A stretch of DNA of 64,000 bases from CAXXOK01 sp963664595 (GTDB taxonomy: Bacteria; Bacillota; Clostridia; Christensenellales; Aristaeellaceae): contig CAXXOK010000006.1 in assembly GCA_963664595.2 (NCBI GenBank), positions 62,001 to 126,000 of the forward strand, read 5' to 3'. The notes under the pieces are model-generated. The model was not told the DNA's origin, made no database searches, and saw nothing but the letters and a program-made list of their open reading frames with translations. The first letter of the stretch is position 1. Every line of letters starts with the position of its first letter. Below, piece by piece: positions 1 to 7,213 of the stretch. The position numbers were made by a program, and so were the translations under genes.

Positions 1-132
1 GGTTTGGGAGAGGGGAATTACGGAGATATATTGCTGTTTATTGGAGTTGCCGTCCTTTGCGGTTCCGGCAGGTACGAGAAGAGAAAATCACGGAAGATTG
101 AATTCGGGGAATGAAAAGTTTCGGACGGGGTC

Positions 133-173
133 TTGCGTGATTTGGCCGACCTGTGGTATACAAGGGAATACCA
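133..173 (+). promoter_or_regulatory. possible promoter with operator-like palindrome upstream of the glycerate kinase
   Basis: A weak -35-like TTGCGT (133-138) is followed 17 bp later by GTATAC (156-161). An inverted repeat TGGTAT/ATACCA with an 8-bp spacer (154-173) covers the -10 and presumed start site, as an operator would. No regulator gene lies beside it. The rest of bases 1-237 shows no gene that I can support. Confidence 0.3.
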
Positions 174-237
174 AAGCTTTTGAATTTTTAGGCCGGGGGA
201 AACCGAAAACCGGCGGGAAAGCAAGAGGGGGATGCCT

Positions 238-1479
238 TTGAATACACTGCGGGACGATATGCAATTTGTGATCGGCGAGGCCGTGAAAAAAACCAACCCC
301 AAGCGCGCGGTGCAGGTGGCGCTGGAAAAACTGAATTTGAAACCGGCCGGCAGGCTGCGGGTGATTTCCGTGGGCAAGGCGGGCTGGACCATGGCGCAGG
401 CCGCGCAGGAGGTGCTGGGCGGCGCGGTGGAGCGCGGTCTGGTGATCACCAAATACAAGCATTCGCAGGGCGCGCTGCCGGGTTTTGACATTTTGGAGGC
501 CGGGCACCCGCTGACGGATGAAAACAGCGTGCTCGCCGCGGACGCGGCCATCCAGATGGTGCGGGGGTTGACCGCGGAGGACACGGTGCTGTTCCTGCTG
601 TCGGGCGGCGGATCGGCCTTGTTTGAAAAGCCGCTGATCCCGCTCCCGGAATACATCGCGCTGACCAACGCGCTGCTCAAGTCCGGCGCGGATATAACGG
701 ATTTCAACGTGATCCGCAAACGCCTTTCCGCCGTAAAGGGCGGCCGTTTTGCGCAGCTGTGCGCCCCGGCGAAGGTGATCGGGCTGATCCTGTCCGACGT
801 GATCGGCGACGCGCTGGAGACCATCGCCTCCGGCCCGATTTCCCCCGACCCCGTACAGGCGGAGGAAGCGGAGCGCACCCTGCTGCGCGTGATGCCGGAC
901 GCGCCCGATACGGTACGCGCCCTGATGCGGGAGGAAACGCCCAAAACGCTGGCAAACGCCGAGGCGGTGATCATCGGCAACGTGGGCCTGCTGGTGGACG
1001 CAGCGGCGGAGGCCCTGCGCAAACGGGGCTACGAGACGGTGATCCTGACCGACCGGCTGGCCTGCGAGGCGGCCGAGGCGGGGCGTTTTCTGGCGTCCAT
1101 CGCGCAGTTTTATGAAAAAGGAAACCGCTCCATCGCGTTTCTGGCGGGGGGCGAAACCGTGGTTCACGTCACGGGCAGCGGGCTGGGCGGCCGCAACCAG
1201 GAGCTGGCGCTGGCCGCCGCCCCGGTGCTTTCCGGCCTTCCCAACGCCGCCGTGTTCAGCTTCGGCAGCGACGGCACCGACGGCCCCACCGACGCGGCGG
1301 GCGGCTTTGCCGACGGCAGCACAGTGCAGGCGCTCAAGGCGGCGGGCATGGATATCAACCAGGCGCTGGCCGACCACGACAGCTACCACGCCCTGCAAAA
1401 AAGCGGCGGGCTGATCATCACCGGGCCGACGGGCACCAATGTAAACGATGTCGCGGCGGTGCTGGTGCGGCGGGCATAA
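238..1479 (+). CDS. glycerate 2-kinase (GckA/TtuD, MOFRL family)
   Basis: Cytoplasmic kinase predicted to phosphorylate D-glycerate to 2-phosphoglycerate, feeding glycerate from sugar-acid breakdown into lower glycolysis. The product of about 413 residues has the usual family length. An N-terminal glycerate kinase domain carries the glycine-rich SGGGSAL loop near residues 122-128, and a C-terminal MOFRL domain carries the GSGLGGRNQE segment near residue 315. An ATG at 232 sits too close to the GAGG ribosome binding site at 225-228, so the TTG at 238, spaced 9 bp, is the better start. It is a single gene, convergent with the DUF4965 gene; the hairpins after the stop end both transcripts. The family call is firm. 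The substrate is inferred from the family. Confidence 0.9.
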   Translation: MNTLRDDMQFVIGEAVKKTNPKRAVQVALEKLNLKPAGRLRVISVGKAGWTMAQAAQEVLGGAVERGLVITKYKHSQGALPGFDILEAGHPLTDENSVLAADAAIQMVRGLTAEDTVLFLLSGGGSALFEKPLIPLPEYIALTNALLKSGADITDFNVIRKRLSAVKGGRFAQLCAPAKVIGLILSDVIGDALETIASGPISPDPVQAEEAERTLLRVMPDAPDTVRALMREETPKTLANAEAVIIGNVGLLVDAAAEALRKRGYETVILTDRLACEAAEAGRFLASIAQFYEKGNRSIAFLAGGETVVHVTGSGLGGRNQELALAAAPVLSGLPNAAVFSFGSDGTDGPTDAAGGFADGSTVQALKAAGMDINQALADHDSYHALQKSGGLIITGPTGTNVNDVAAVLVRRA

Positions 1480-1517
1480 ACCCGGCCGCTGTCCGGCGGG
1501 ATGGAACCGATACAGAA

Positions 1518-1547
1518 AAGCCTTGTATCCTCTGTGATACAAGGCTT
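1518..1547. terminator. left copy of a duplicated bidirectional terminator hairpin
   Basis: A stem of 11 bp (AAGCCTTGTAT pairing with ATACAAGGCTT) lies between the convergent genes. It is preceded by an A-run, which would be the T-tract on the minus strand. The same 30 bases recur at 1736-1765 with one mismatch, on the other side of the 188-bp element. Confidence 0.75.
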
Positions 1548-1735
1548 CAGTCTGTCAAAGAACCTTTTCGGGTCGTTATCACCGCTCGCCTCATAGCGCC
1601 TTGGGCGCTGTTCGCTCGCTTACTCCTTTGTTGTAACGCAAGCCTTTGGGGTTCCACCCCAATCCCCGGCAAGGGTTTCACCCCTGCACCCTGACCAGGA
1701 CTTTCAGCCCTGGACCCTTCTTTTTTGAAAGCCTG
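1548..1735 (+). mobile_element. 188-bp terminator-associated repeat element, copy 1
   Basis: Copy 1 of an element with the same exact length at 4179, 38364 and 45926. It starts CAGTCTGTCAAAGAACC and ends TTTTTTGAAAGCCTG. In the other copies the ends form imperfect inverted repeats of about 12 bp around CTGTCAAA. It is flanked by a 30-bp direct repeat that is a whole terminator hairpin. Internal GC-rich hairpins (for example around CCAGG and GCGCC) suggest a structured RNA when read on the minus strand. It has no credible protein-coding capacity, so any mobility would need enzymes supplied from elsewhere in the genome. Confidence 0.8.
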
Positions 1736-1765
1736 AAGCCTTGCATCCTCTGTGATACAAGGCTT
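1736..1765. terminator. right copy of a duplicated terminator hairpin
   Basis: Same 30-bp hairpin as 1518-1547 with a single T-to-C change in the stem. It is followed by TTTTCCTTT, so this copy keeps the plus-strand T-tract and can stop transcription from the glycerate kinase. Confidence 0.75.
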
Positions 1766-1800
1766 TTCCTTTCTGGCGCCCATTGTGGGATGCAGACAGG

Positions 1801-3741
1801 CTATTTTTGCCGGATCAGCAGCGGCATCCACATGCCGCCCTGCACGCTGCGGGCGACAAACTGGATGGACCGGCCGGTTTTGGAATCGTACCAGTCGCCG
1901 AAGGGGACGCGCGTGTCCGATTCCCGCAGGTAGCGGGCCAGGGGCGCGATCAGCCGGGCGAACAGCGCGGGCGAATCCGTCAGGCTGGCGACCCACACAA
2001 TCCAGTCGGACTTGGCATAGTCCCGGCGGGAGTCCAGCGGCAAGCCGTAGGGGTTGATGTGGAGCAGGTAGCTTTCCAGCTCCTTTTCATAGAAGGAATC
2101 GCTGAAAAGCTGAAGCCCCAGCGCCTTATCCCAGGCGAGGTTGTATTTCAGGCTCCAGCCCTGCCCGTCGAAGGTGAGGGCGGTGCGGGTGAGCAGCTGC
2201 GCGCGCCGCAGCCAGCTGGCCGCCATACGCTGGGCCTGCAGGGCATAGCCGTCGGCCCGGGCGTCGCCCTGGCGCGTGAGCAACCGGGCAAAGCAGGCCA
2301 TGCCGACAACGGCCTTGGCGGCCAGGTTTACGTTGCGGGCCAGATGCCCGGCAAAATCGTCCGTGCAGAGCTGGTTGGCGGGGTCCTCGCCGTACTGTGC
2401 CAGATAATCCGCCCACTGTGTGAGCAGCGCCATATCCTCCGGCGGGATGCTTATGGCCGGGTCGGCCCCGGCCGCCGCGCACAGCATGATCACCATATTG
2501 CCGCATTCCTCTACGGGCATCTGCATGGCTTCGTCATAGCAGTTCAACTCCGCGGGGAACAGGTAAAAGTTCAGGCGCAGATCGCCGTTCTGCGGTTCAC
2601 CATCCGGGTAGCAGGCCGGATTGGTGCCGTACACCTGGCCGGTGGCCTGCGGATAACAGCCCACGTCGTGGGGCGCGTACGCGAAGGGCCACACGGGCAT
2701 GCGCGCGAACCGCAAAATGGGGCGGCACAGCGCGTACAAAAGCTCCGGGTTGTACTTTAAAAACAGCGGAGCGGAGGGATAGCTGACGTCGGCGGTGCCG
2801 GTGCAGCCGTTGGAATCGTTTTCCTTGCTCAACAGCACCATCCGGCCTTGCTCGTCGGCAATCAGCTTGTGCGCGGCAATGCTCTGCCGGTAGGCCGCCG
2901 CGCACAGCAGGGCGTAGTCCTCCCCGCCGCGCTCCATGGCCTCTGCGGTCAGGGTTTCATCAAAGCGGGCGCAGCGCCGCAGCAGCTCGTCATGGGCTTC
3001 ATCAAACGCCGTCAGGCAGTCGCACAGCGTTTTGCCGTGGCGGGCATACCAGGCCTTGGTGGGCACGCCGAAATAGTTGATGCTCGCCACATCGTCGTAG
3101 CCGATGAGGGCGGAAAACGCCTCGGGTCTGTCCGGGGTTACGGCGAGGGAAGCGGCGGCTTCCAACCGGCTTTCCTCACAGGTAACGCTGCCGTGGCTGG
3201 CGAGATACAGATAGCCCCAGTCGATGGTGATATGATCTCCCGCGTGGCACAGCAGCTTTTGTCGCTTCTGCCCGGTCTGCGCGATGTTCAGCCCGCCGAG
3301 GGCAAACGCGGCGCGGGAGAAGGCCGGGCGATCGGCGCCGTCAAAGCAGAGATCGTCGTACACCGAGAGCGTAAGCGCCACCTTGTGCGGGCCGCCGTCC
3401 TCGGAGGATACGGTGCAGTCCACCATCGTGATGGGCACGGAAAACAGCTCCGGATCATCCAGCAGCAGCGGCGTGGTAAACGCGATTTCCAGCCGCACGC
3501 CGCCGCCGCGCAGCACGCTGCGGGTGGCCGTGGGGGTAACCGTTACGCTGACGGTTTCCATGGCGGCCTCCGGGCCGAGGCCCAGAAACCGGTAATGCGC
3601 GCGGTCCACAACCGCTTGGCCGCGCAGGCGCTTCACCGCGCCGGTCCAGTGGGTGGTATCGGTATCGGTCAGGCGGTCGGCGGCACACCATACGGAAAAA
3701 TAGGGATCGTTGGCAACCAGGGGCAGGGCAGGCAAACGCAT
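1801..3741 (-). CDS. glutaminase-family protein (DUF4965/DUF5127/DUF1793)
   Basis: A 646-residue protein of the fungal glutaminase A-like family, which is common in gut bacteria and whose real substrate is usually unknown. The N-terminal DUF5127-like part begins at once (VANDPYFSVW near residue 8) with no signal peptide, so the protein is predicted to be cytoplasmic. DUF4965 and an alpha-helical six-hairpin-like DUF1793 region follow (for example GWSLKYNLAWDK near residue 540). The ATG at 3741 has GGGAGGAAC upstream at good spacing; an in-frame extension to 3969 has no ribosome binding site and no family similarity. It stands alone, convergent with the glycerate kinase. The family is clear; glutamine as substrate is uncertain. 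Confidence 0.82.
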   Translation of the reverse strand: MRLPALPLVANDPYFSVWCAADRLTDTDTTHWTGAVKRLRGQAVVDRAHYRFLGLGPEAAMETVSVTVTPTATRSVLRGGGVRLEIAFTTPLLLDDPELFSVPITMVDCTVSSEDGGPHKVALTLSVYDDLCFDGADRPAFSRAAFALGGLNIAQTGQKRQKLLCHAGDHITIDWGYLYLASHGSVTCEESRLEAAASLAVTPDRPEAFSALIGYDDVASINYFGVPTKAWYARHGKTLCDCLTAFDEAHDELLRRCARFDETLTAEAMERGGEDYALLCAAAYRQSIAAHKLIADEQGRMVLLSKENDSNGCTGTADVSYPSAPLFLKYNPELLYALCRPILRFARMPVWPFAYAPHDVGCYPQATGQVYGTNPACYPDGEPQNGDLRLNFYLFPAELNCYDEAMQMPVEECGNMVIMLCAAAGADPAISIPPEDMALLTQWADYLAQYGEDPANQLCTDDFAGHLARNVNLAAKAVVGMACFARLLTRQGDARADGYALQAQRMAASWLRRAQLLTRTALTFDGQGWSLKYNLAWDKALGLQLFSDSFYEKELESYLLHINPYGLPLDSRRDYAKSDWIVWVASLTDSPALFARLIAPLARYLRESDTRVPFGDWYDSKTGRSIQFVARSVQGGMWMPLLIRQK

Positions 3742-3949
3742 GAAAAAGTTCCTCCCATCACGTGATCCGGCACTCCTGCGGCAGCGAAACGCCCGGGGTG
3801 AAACCCCGCGCAAACATACGGCGGCGGAAATGCGCCGGTACGGCATCGTTTTTGTTCTCTTGCTCTCGGGCGGATTATAGCATGGCGGCCCGCGAAACAC
3901 AACCTTTATCGGTAAAGCGATCACTGACACACATACGTCTTTTTCGGAC

Positions 3950-4140
3950 AAAATGTCAAACGACTGCAAATGAATCCAGGGCGGAAAGGCCTGGTCAGGG
4001 TGCAGGGGCGAACCCCTTGCCCGGAGTATGGGAGAATCCTCAAATCCTTATAGTATACTATGTATCCAAAGCGGGCGAACCGCGCCAAAGGCGCGGTGAA
4101 ACGAGCGGCGATCACGCCTGAAGTGGTTCCTAAACGGTTT
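3950..4140 (-). repeat. divergent inverted copy of the 188-bp element
   Basis: Reads on the plus strand like the reverse complement of the four 188-bp elements. It contains TGTCAAA (3953), then TCCAGGG...CCTGGTCAGGGTGCAGGGG, and later GAGCGGCGAT and GAAG.GGTTC. Many differences from the intact copies are compensatory: the stem CAGCGCC/GGCGCTG is CCGCGCC/GGCGCGG here, and CCAGGGCTGAAAGTCCTGG is rebuilt with GGAAAG in its loop. I see no flanking direct repeat. It looks like an older copy or a related RNA family member. Confidence 0.65.
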
Positions 4141-4154
4141 CAATATAAAAAACA

Positions 4155-4178
4155 ACGGCAGGCCAACCGGCCTGCCGT
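4155..4178. terminator. left copy of duplicated terminator hairpin (pel operon end)
   Basis: Palindromic 24-bp hairpin (ACGGCAGGCC pairing with GGCCTGCCGT). It is preceded by AAAAAACA, which on the minus strand is the T-rich tail expected after the pel operon. An exact second copy lies at 4367-4390. Confidence 0.78.
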
Positions 4179-4366
4179 CAGCCTGCCAAAGAACCTCTTC
4201 GGGTCGTTATCGCCGCTCGCATCACAGCGCCTTGGGCGCTGTTCGCTCGCTTACCCCTTTGCTGTAACGCAAGCCTTTGGGGTTCCACCCCAATCCCCGG
4301 CAAGGGTTTCACCCCTGCACCCTGACCAGGACTTTCAGCCCTGGACCCTTCTTTTTTGACAGCCTG
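4179..4366 (+). mobile_element. 188-bp terminator-associated repeat element, copy 2
   Basis: Starts CAGCCTGCCAAAGAACC and ends TTTTTTGACAGCCTG. It is exactly 188 bp and is flanked by a perfect 24-bp direct repeat that is itself a terminator hairpin. It sits just past the stop codon of the last pel-operon gene, between the operon and its minus-strand T-tract. The family is described under copy 1. Confidence 0.82.
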
Positions 4367-4390
4367 ACGGCAGGCCAACCGGCCTGCCGT
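4367..4390. terminator. right copy of duplicated terminator hairpin
   Basis: Identical 24-bp hairpin to 4155-4178, followed on the plus strand by TTTC. On the minus strand it comes 20 bp after the DUF4832 stop codon and is then followed by the repeat element rather than by a T-run. Confidence 0.75.
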
Positions 4391-4410
4391 TTCAAACAAT
4401 CCCTCCGCGC

Positions 4411-5778
4411 TCAGGGCGCGCTAAGCGTAACCAGCTCGTACCACAGATCCCGCTGGGGCGCTTTCATTGCCAGCGCCACGCCGGGCTCGCCTGTTTCGGG
4501 ATCGAGTATGCCCACCCACAATGTGTACGGGCCCGTTGCCCCGTCGGGCGGCGGCAGGGTCAGGCTTACGCGATAGGGCTGGCCCGGCAGGATATCGATC
4601 AGATCCATCGCAAGCGGCAGGCGGGTTTCGGCGCCCTGCGCATCCACCAGGGCCAGCACAGTCTGCCAGCCAAAGTAAAACGGGGCGACCCCGTCGTTTT
4701 CCCACAGCAGGGTGATTTGGATGTCCTCCCCGGTCTGGCGCACGTCGCATTGCGCCACCCGCAGCCGGTAGCCCAGCAGCCGGTTCACCTGGTTCACCGC
4801 GGGCTGCATATCGCAGTTGCGTGCCACATCGGCAAAGCTGCCGGGCCCCACCCAGCTGGTGTGCGAGCGGCGGAACAGGGAAAGCGTCTGCTCCAGCGAA
4901 TGGATCAGCAGCTCCTCGCGGTCCACCTTGGTGGACAGCTCCCCGCCGATGGGGGCGGTCTGCCACGCGTCCGGCATGGGTACGATGGTTCCGGCGCCGT
5001 CGGTCGTTGGAAACGTGCCGCCGTTTGCAATCCATTGGAGCCAGGTTTCTGTGGACTTCAGCTCGGCCGCGGTATCGTTGAAAAGCCCGAGGCCGTACTC
5101 CGCGGCGGCGGCAAAGGGCCTGCGCATCAGCAGAAAGGTATTGGGGAAGGCTTCCACATAGGGGGTTACATACTGGCGGAGCACATCATCCGGCGGCATG
5201 CTGCCGATATCCTCGTGGATATGCCATTCGCCCCAGTGCCCGATGGAGCCCAGCTCCACAAAGGCCACAAAGGAGTCGTTTCCGTAGCGCGCCCCCAGGG
5301 CGGCAACGGCCTCGGCGTGCGCCTGGATGAGCAGCGGGTTTTCGTAATTGGGGCTAAAGCCGCGGCCGTAGGGGATGCTATAGATCGTTCCGTCCTTATC
5401 CATCGCCTGGTACAGCCAGTCGGGGATATCGCGGTGCTTTTTTCCGGTCGGCTCATCCAGCACAAAGCGCAGAATCAGGCGCTTGCCCTCCGCCCGCCAG
5501 TGCTCAAACTGGTTTTCCTTTTCAAAGGCGGCAAAGGCGTACTGCCCCTGCTCCGGCTCAAAATCGGCCCAGGTCAGGTTGGCGTAGACCAGCGTAAAGG
5601 CCTGGTCGTGCCCGGAATCGTCATTGGCCCATACCGCGTTGCCGATGAAGGGGTTGTGCAGCTCCTCGTCGCTGGCGGCATAGGGCACGGATACGGTCAG
5701 CGCAAGCGCCGGAGCGCATACAACGGTCAGGAGCAGGATTGCCAGAAACCGCGCCGCGCGGCGCAAGCGCTTATGCAT
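4411..5778 (-). CDS. secreted DUF4874/DUF4832 protein, last gene of the pel operon
   Basis: A 455-residue protein with an N-terminal signal peptide (charged MHKRLRR, hydrophobic core to about residue 27, cleavage near ALA) and no lipobox. The body resembles the DUF4874 plus DUF4832 pair, a glycoside-hydrolase-like (TIM-barrel) region with ELGSIGHWGEWH near residue 170 and motifs such as MRRPF. A beta-rich C-terminal domain ends in a WVGILDPETG segment typical of DUF4832. Such proteins often accompany exopolysaccharide genes. The start at 5778 lies 15 bp after the stop of the DUF4956 gene. It may cut or bind the Pel-like polymer outside the cell; that is inferred from context, and no catalytic pair was established. 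Confidence 0.72.
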   Translation of the reverse strand: MHKRLRRAARFLAILLLTVVCAPALALTVSVPYAASDEELHNPFIGNAVWANDDSGHDQAFTLVYANLTWADFEPEQGQYAFAAFEKENQFEHWRAEGKRLILRFVLDEPTGKKHRDIPDWLYQAMDKDGTIYSIPYGRGFSPNYENPLLIQAHAEAVAALGARYGNDSFVAFVELGSIGHWGEWHIHEDIGSMPPDDVLRQYVTPYVEAFPNTFLLMRRPFAAAAEYGLGLFNDTAAELKSTETWLQWIANGGTFPTTDGAGTIVPMPDAWQTAPIGGELSTKVDREELLIHSLEQTLSLFRRSHTSWVGPGSFADVARNCDMQPAVNQVNRLLGYRLRVAQCDVRQTGEDIQITLLWENDGVAPFYFGWQTVLALVDAQGAETRLPLAMDLIDILPGQPYRVSLTLPPPDGATGPYTLWVGILDPETGEPGVALAMKAPQRDLWYELVTLSAP

Positions 5779-5792
5779 AGATCCCCCTGTTA

Positions 5793-6491
5793 TCAGTCGA
5801 TATAGTCGCCGTCGTACTGTACCACGGTGAGGTCCCACACGTTTTCCAGATTGCGGATATAATCCACAAAGGTGAGGTCGCCCTTGCGCACGCGCACCTC
5901 CACCGCCATTTCCATATCCGTTTTGCGCATCGTTTTGGACTTGATCTTGTACGGCCGCGTGCCCAGCGCCCGGCGGATGGCCATGTCCACGTCGGCCCCG
6001 TCGTAATGGATGAGCAGGATGTACATCTCGTCCCGCGCGTGCCCGCGCCGGGAAAGCAGGAAGATGAGCAGCAGCATAACCAGCAGCACCAGCACGGAAA
6101 TATAGAACATCCCCGCGCCGATGGCGATGCCGCTGGCCACCGCCCAGAACAGGTATAACAGATCCAGCGGATCCTTTACGGCCGTGCGGTAACGCACGAT
6201 GGACAGCGCGCCCACCATGCCCAGCGACAGCACAACGTTGGACTGGATGGTGACGATGATGGAGCAGGTGAGCACCGTCATCCCCGCCAGCGAAACGGCG
6301 AACGAACGGCTGTAAACCACGCCCATGTAGGATTTGCGGTAGATCCAGAAGATAAACAGGCCCATGAGCAGCGAAAGCAGGATCGCTCCCGCGGCGCTCA
6401 GGATTGTTTCCCAGGTTACCCCCTGCAGGTATCCTCCGGCATCCAGCACCGATTTTTTGATAATATCCTGAAAAGTTAACGTGCCTGACAT
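5793..6491 (-). CDS. DUF4956 membrane protein of the pel operon
   Basis: A 232-residue integral membrane protein. Hydrophobic segments lie at about residues 28-50, 62-85 and 108-135 (the last long enough for two passes). The conserved DUF4956 signature SLGMVGALSIVRYRTAVKD occurs near residues 88-106. A soluble C-terminal domain of about 90 residues follows, with a ferredoxin-like alternation of strands. DUF4956 proteins commonly neighbour VTC-domain and CotH proteins; their biochemical role is unknown. The start overlaps the end of the VTC gene by 16 bp, which indicates translational coupling. A role in export or anchoring of the polymer is inferred from position only. Confidence 0.82.
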   Translation of the reverse strand: MSGTLTFQDIIKKSVLDAGGYLQGVTWETILSAAGAILLSLLMGLFIFWIYRKSYMGVVYSRSFAVSLAGMTVLTCSIIVTIQSNVVLSLGMVGALSIVRYRTAVKDPLDLLYLFWAVASGIAIGAGMFYISVLVLLVMLLLIFLLSRRGHARDEMYILLIHYDGADVDMAIRRALGTRPYKIKSKTMRKTDMEMAVEVRVRKGDLTFVDYIRNLENVWDLTVVQYDGDYID

Positions 6492-7213
6492 ACAAGCCCC
6501 TCCGTTCGATTCATATTCTTATCCCGTACCGCCGCGTTGCAGCAGAGCACATACTTGGACGCCGCCGTGAGGATGCTGGCGCGCGGCGGCAGCAGCGAAC
6601 GCACCTGGTGCGGCAGAAATTCCGTGTACTTGACCTCCATGATCATCTGGTCGGCGGGCAGCACCTCCACGGTGGGCAGCGCGGGGTCGAACAGATCAAA
6701 CCGCCCAAACCCGGCCCGCACGTGCTTGTCAAAGGTGATGCGCACATCCCCCGGGGCAAAGGTATACGGTTCGCGGTTATAATCCACCATCACCCGGGGG
6801 CGCATGATGCGCGAGGTACACTCGTAATAAAACTCCTGCAGCAGCCTGTGCTCGCTGTGCTTGAGCAAATCGTAGTCCCCGGCCAGCAGCGCGTCCGTCT
6901 GCGTGCGGGAGAGGGGGGCGGCCACCTTGCAGATGTACTGGCCGTACTTGCTTTTGCGCTCCAGCTTGATCATCGTGTCCCGGCAATCGTACACGCGCAG
7001 GCGGTACTTGTTGCGCAGCAGAACACCTTCCTCCTTGTCGTCGTAGGCGGTGTTCCAGTAATCGTCGAAATACAGGCTGCGAATCCAGTACTCGCCGTAT
7101 TGATCCACGTTCTGGTCGCGCTGCAGCACCCCGGCCATACGCGTTTTCAGCAGCGCCCAGTCCGGCAGGTTGATCAGGTACTTGAGCTCGTGGCGGTATT
7201 TGAGTTCGCTCAT
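6476..7213 (-). CDS. VTC-domain (polyphosphate polymerase-like) protein
   Basis: A 245-residue protein spanning one VTC domain, a tunnel-shaped fold of the triphosphate tunnel metalloenzyme type known from yeast polyphosphate polymerase. Typical landmarks are RHELKYLI at residues 6-13, RSLYFDD near 45, KYRLRVYD near 70, the basic strand KLERKSKYG near 83, MVDYNREPYT near 142 and IMEVKYTEFLP near 190. It has no membrane segment of its own, unlike eukaryotic VTC. The ATG overlaps the CotH stop codon (ATGA). It lies between CotH and DUF4956, an arrangement often seen with Gram-positive pel genes. Whether it makes polyphosphate or acts on the polysaccharide is unknown. Confidence 0.82.
   Translation of the reverse strand: MSELKYRHELKYLINLPDWALLKTRMAGVLQRDQNVDQYGEYWIRSLYFDDYWNTAYDDKEEGVLLRNKYRLRVYDCRDTMIKLERKSKYGQYICKVAAPLSRTQTDALLAGDYDLLKHSEHRLLQEFYYECTSRIMRPRVMVDYNREPYTFAPGDVRITFDKHVRAGFGRFDLFDPALPTVEVLPADQMIMEVKYTEFLPHQVRSLLPPRASILTAASKYVLCCNAAVRDKNMNRTEGLVCQAR

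Noticed and set aside
1646..1933. Open frames inside the 188-bp elements that translate to near-identical short peptides (MGFHPNPRQGF type)
   Set aside because: They recur only because the element is repeated, lack ribosome binding sites and run into unrelated flanks. The conserved feature is RNA-like stems, not codons.
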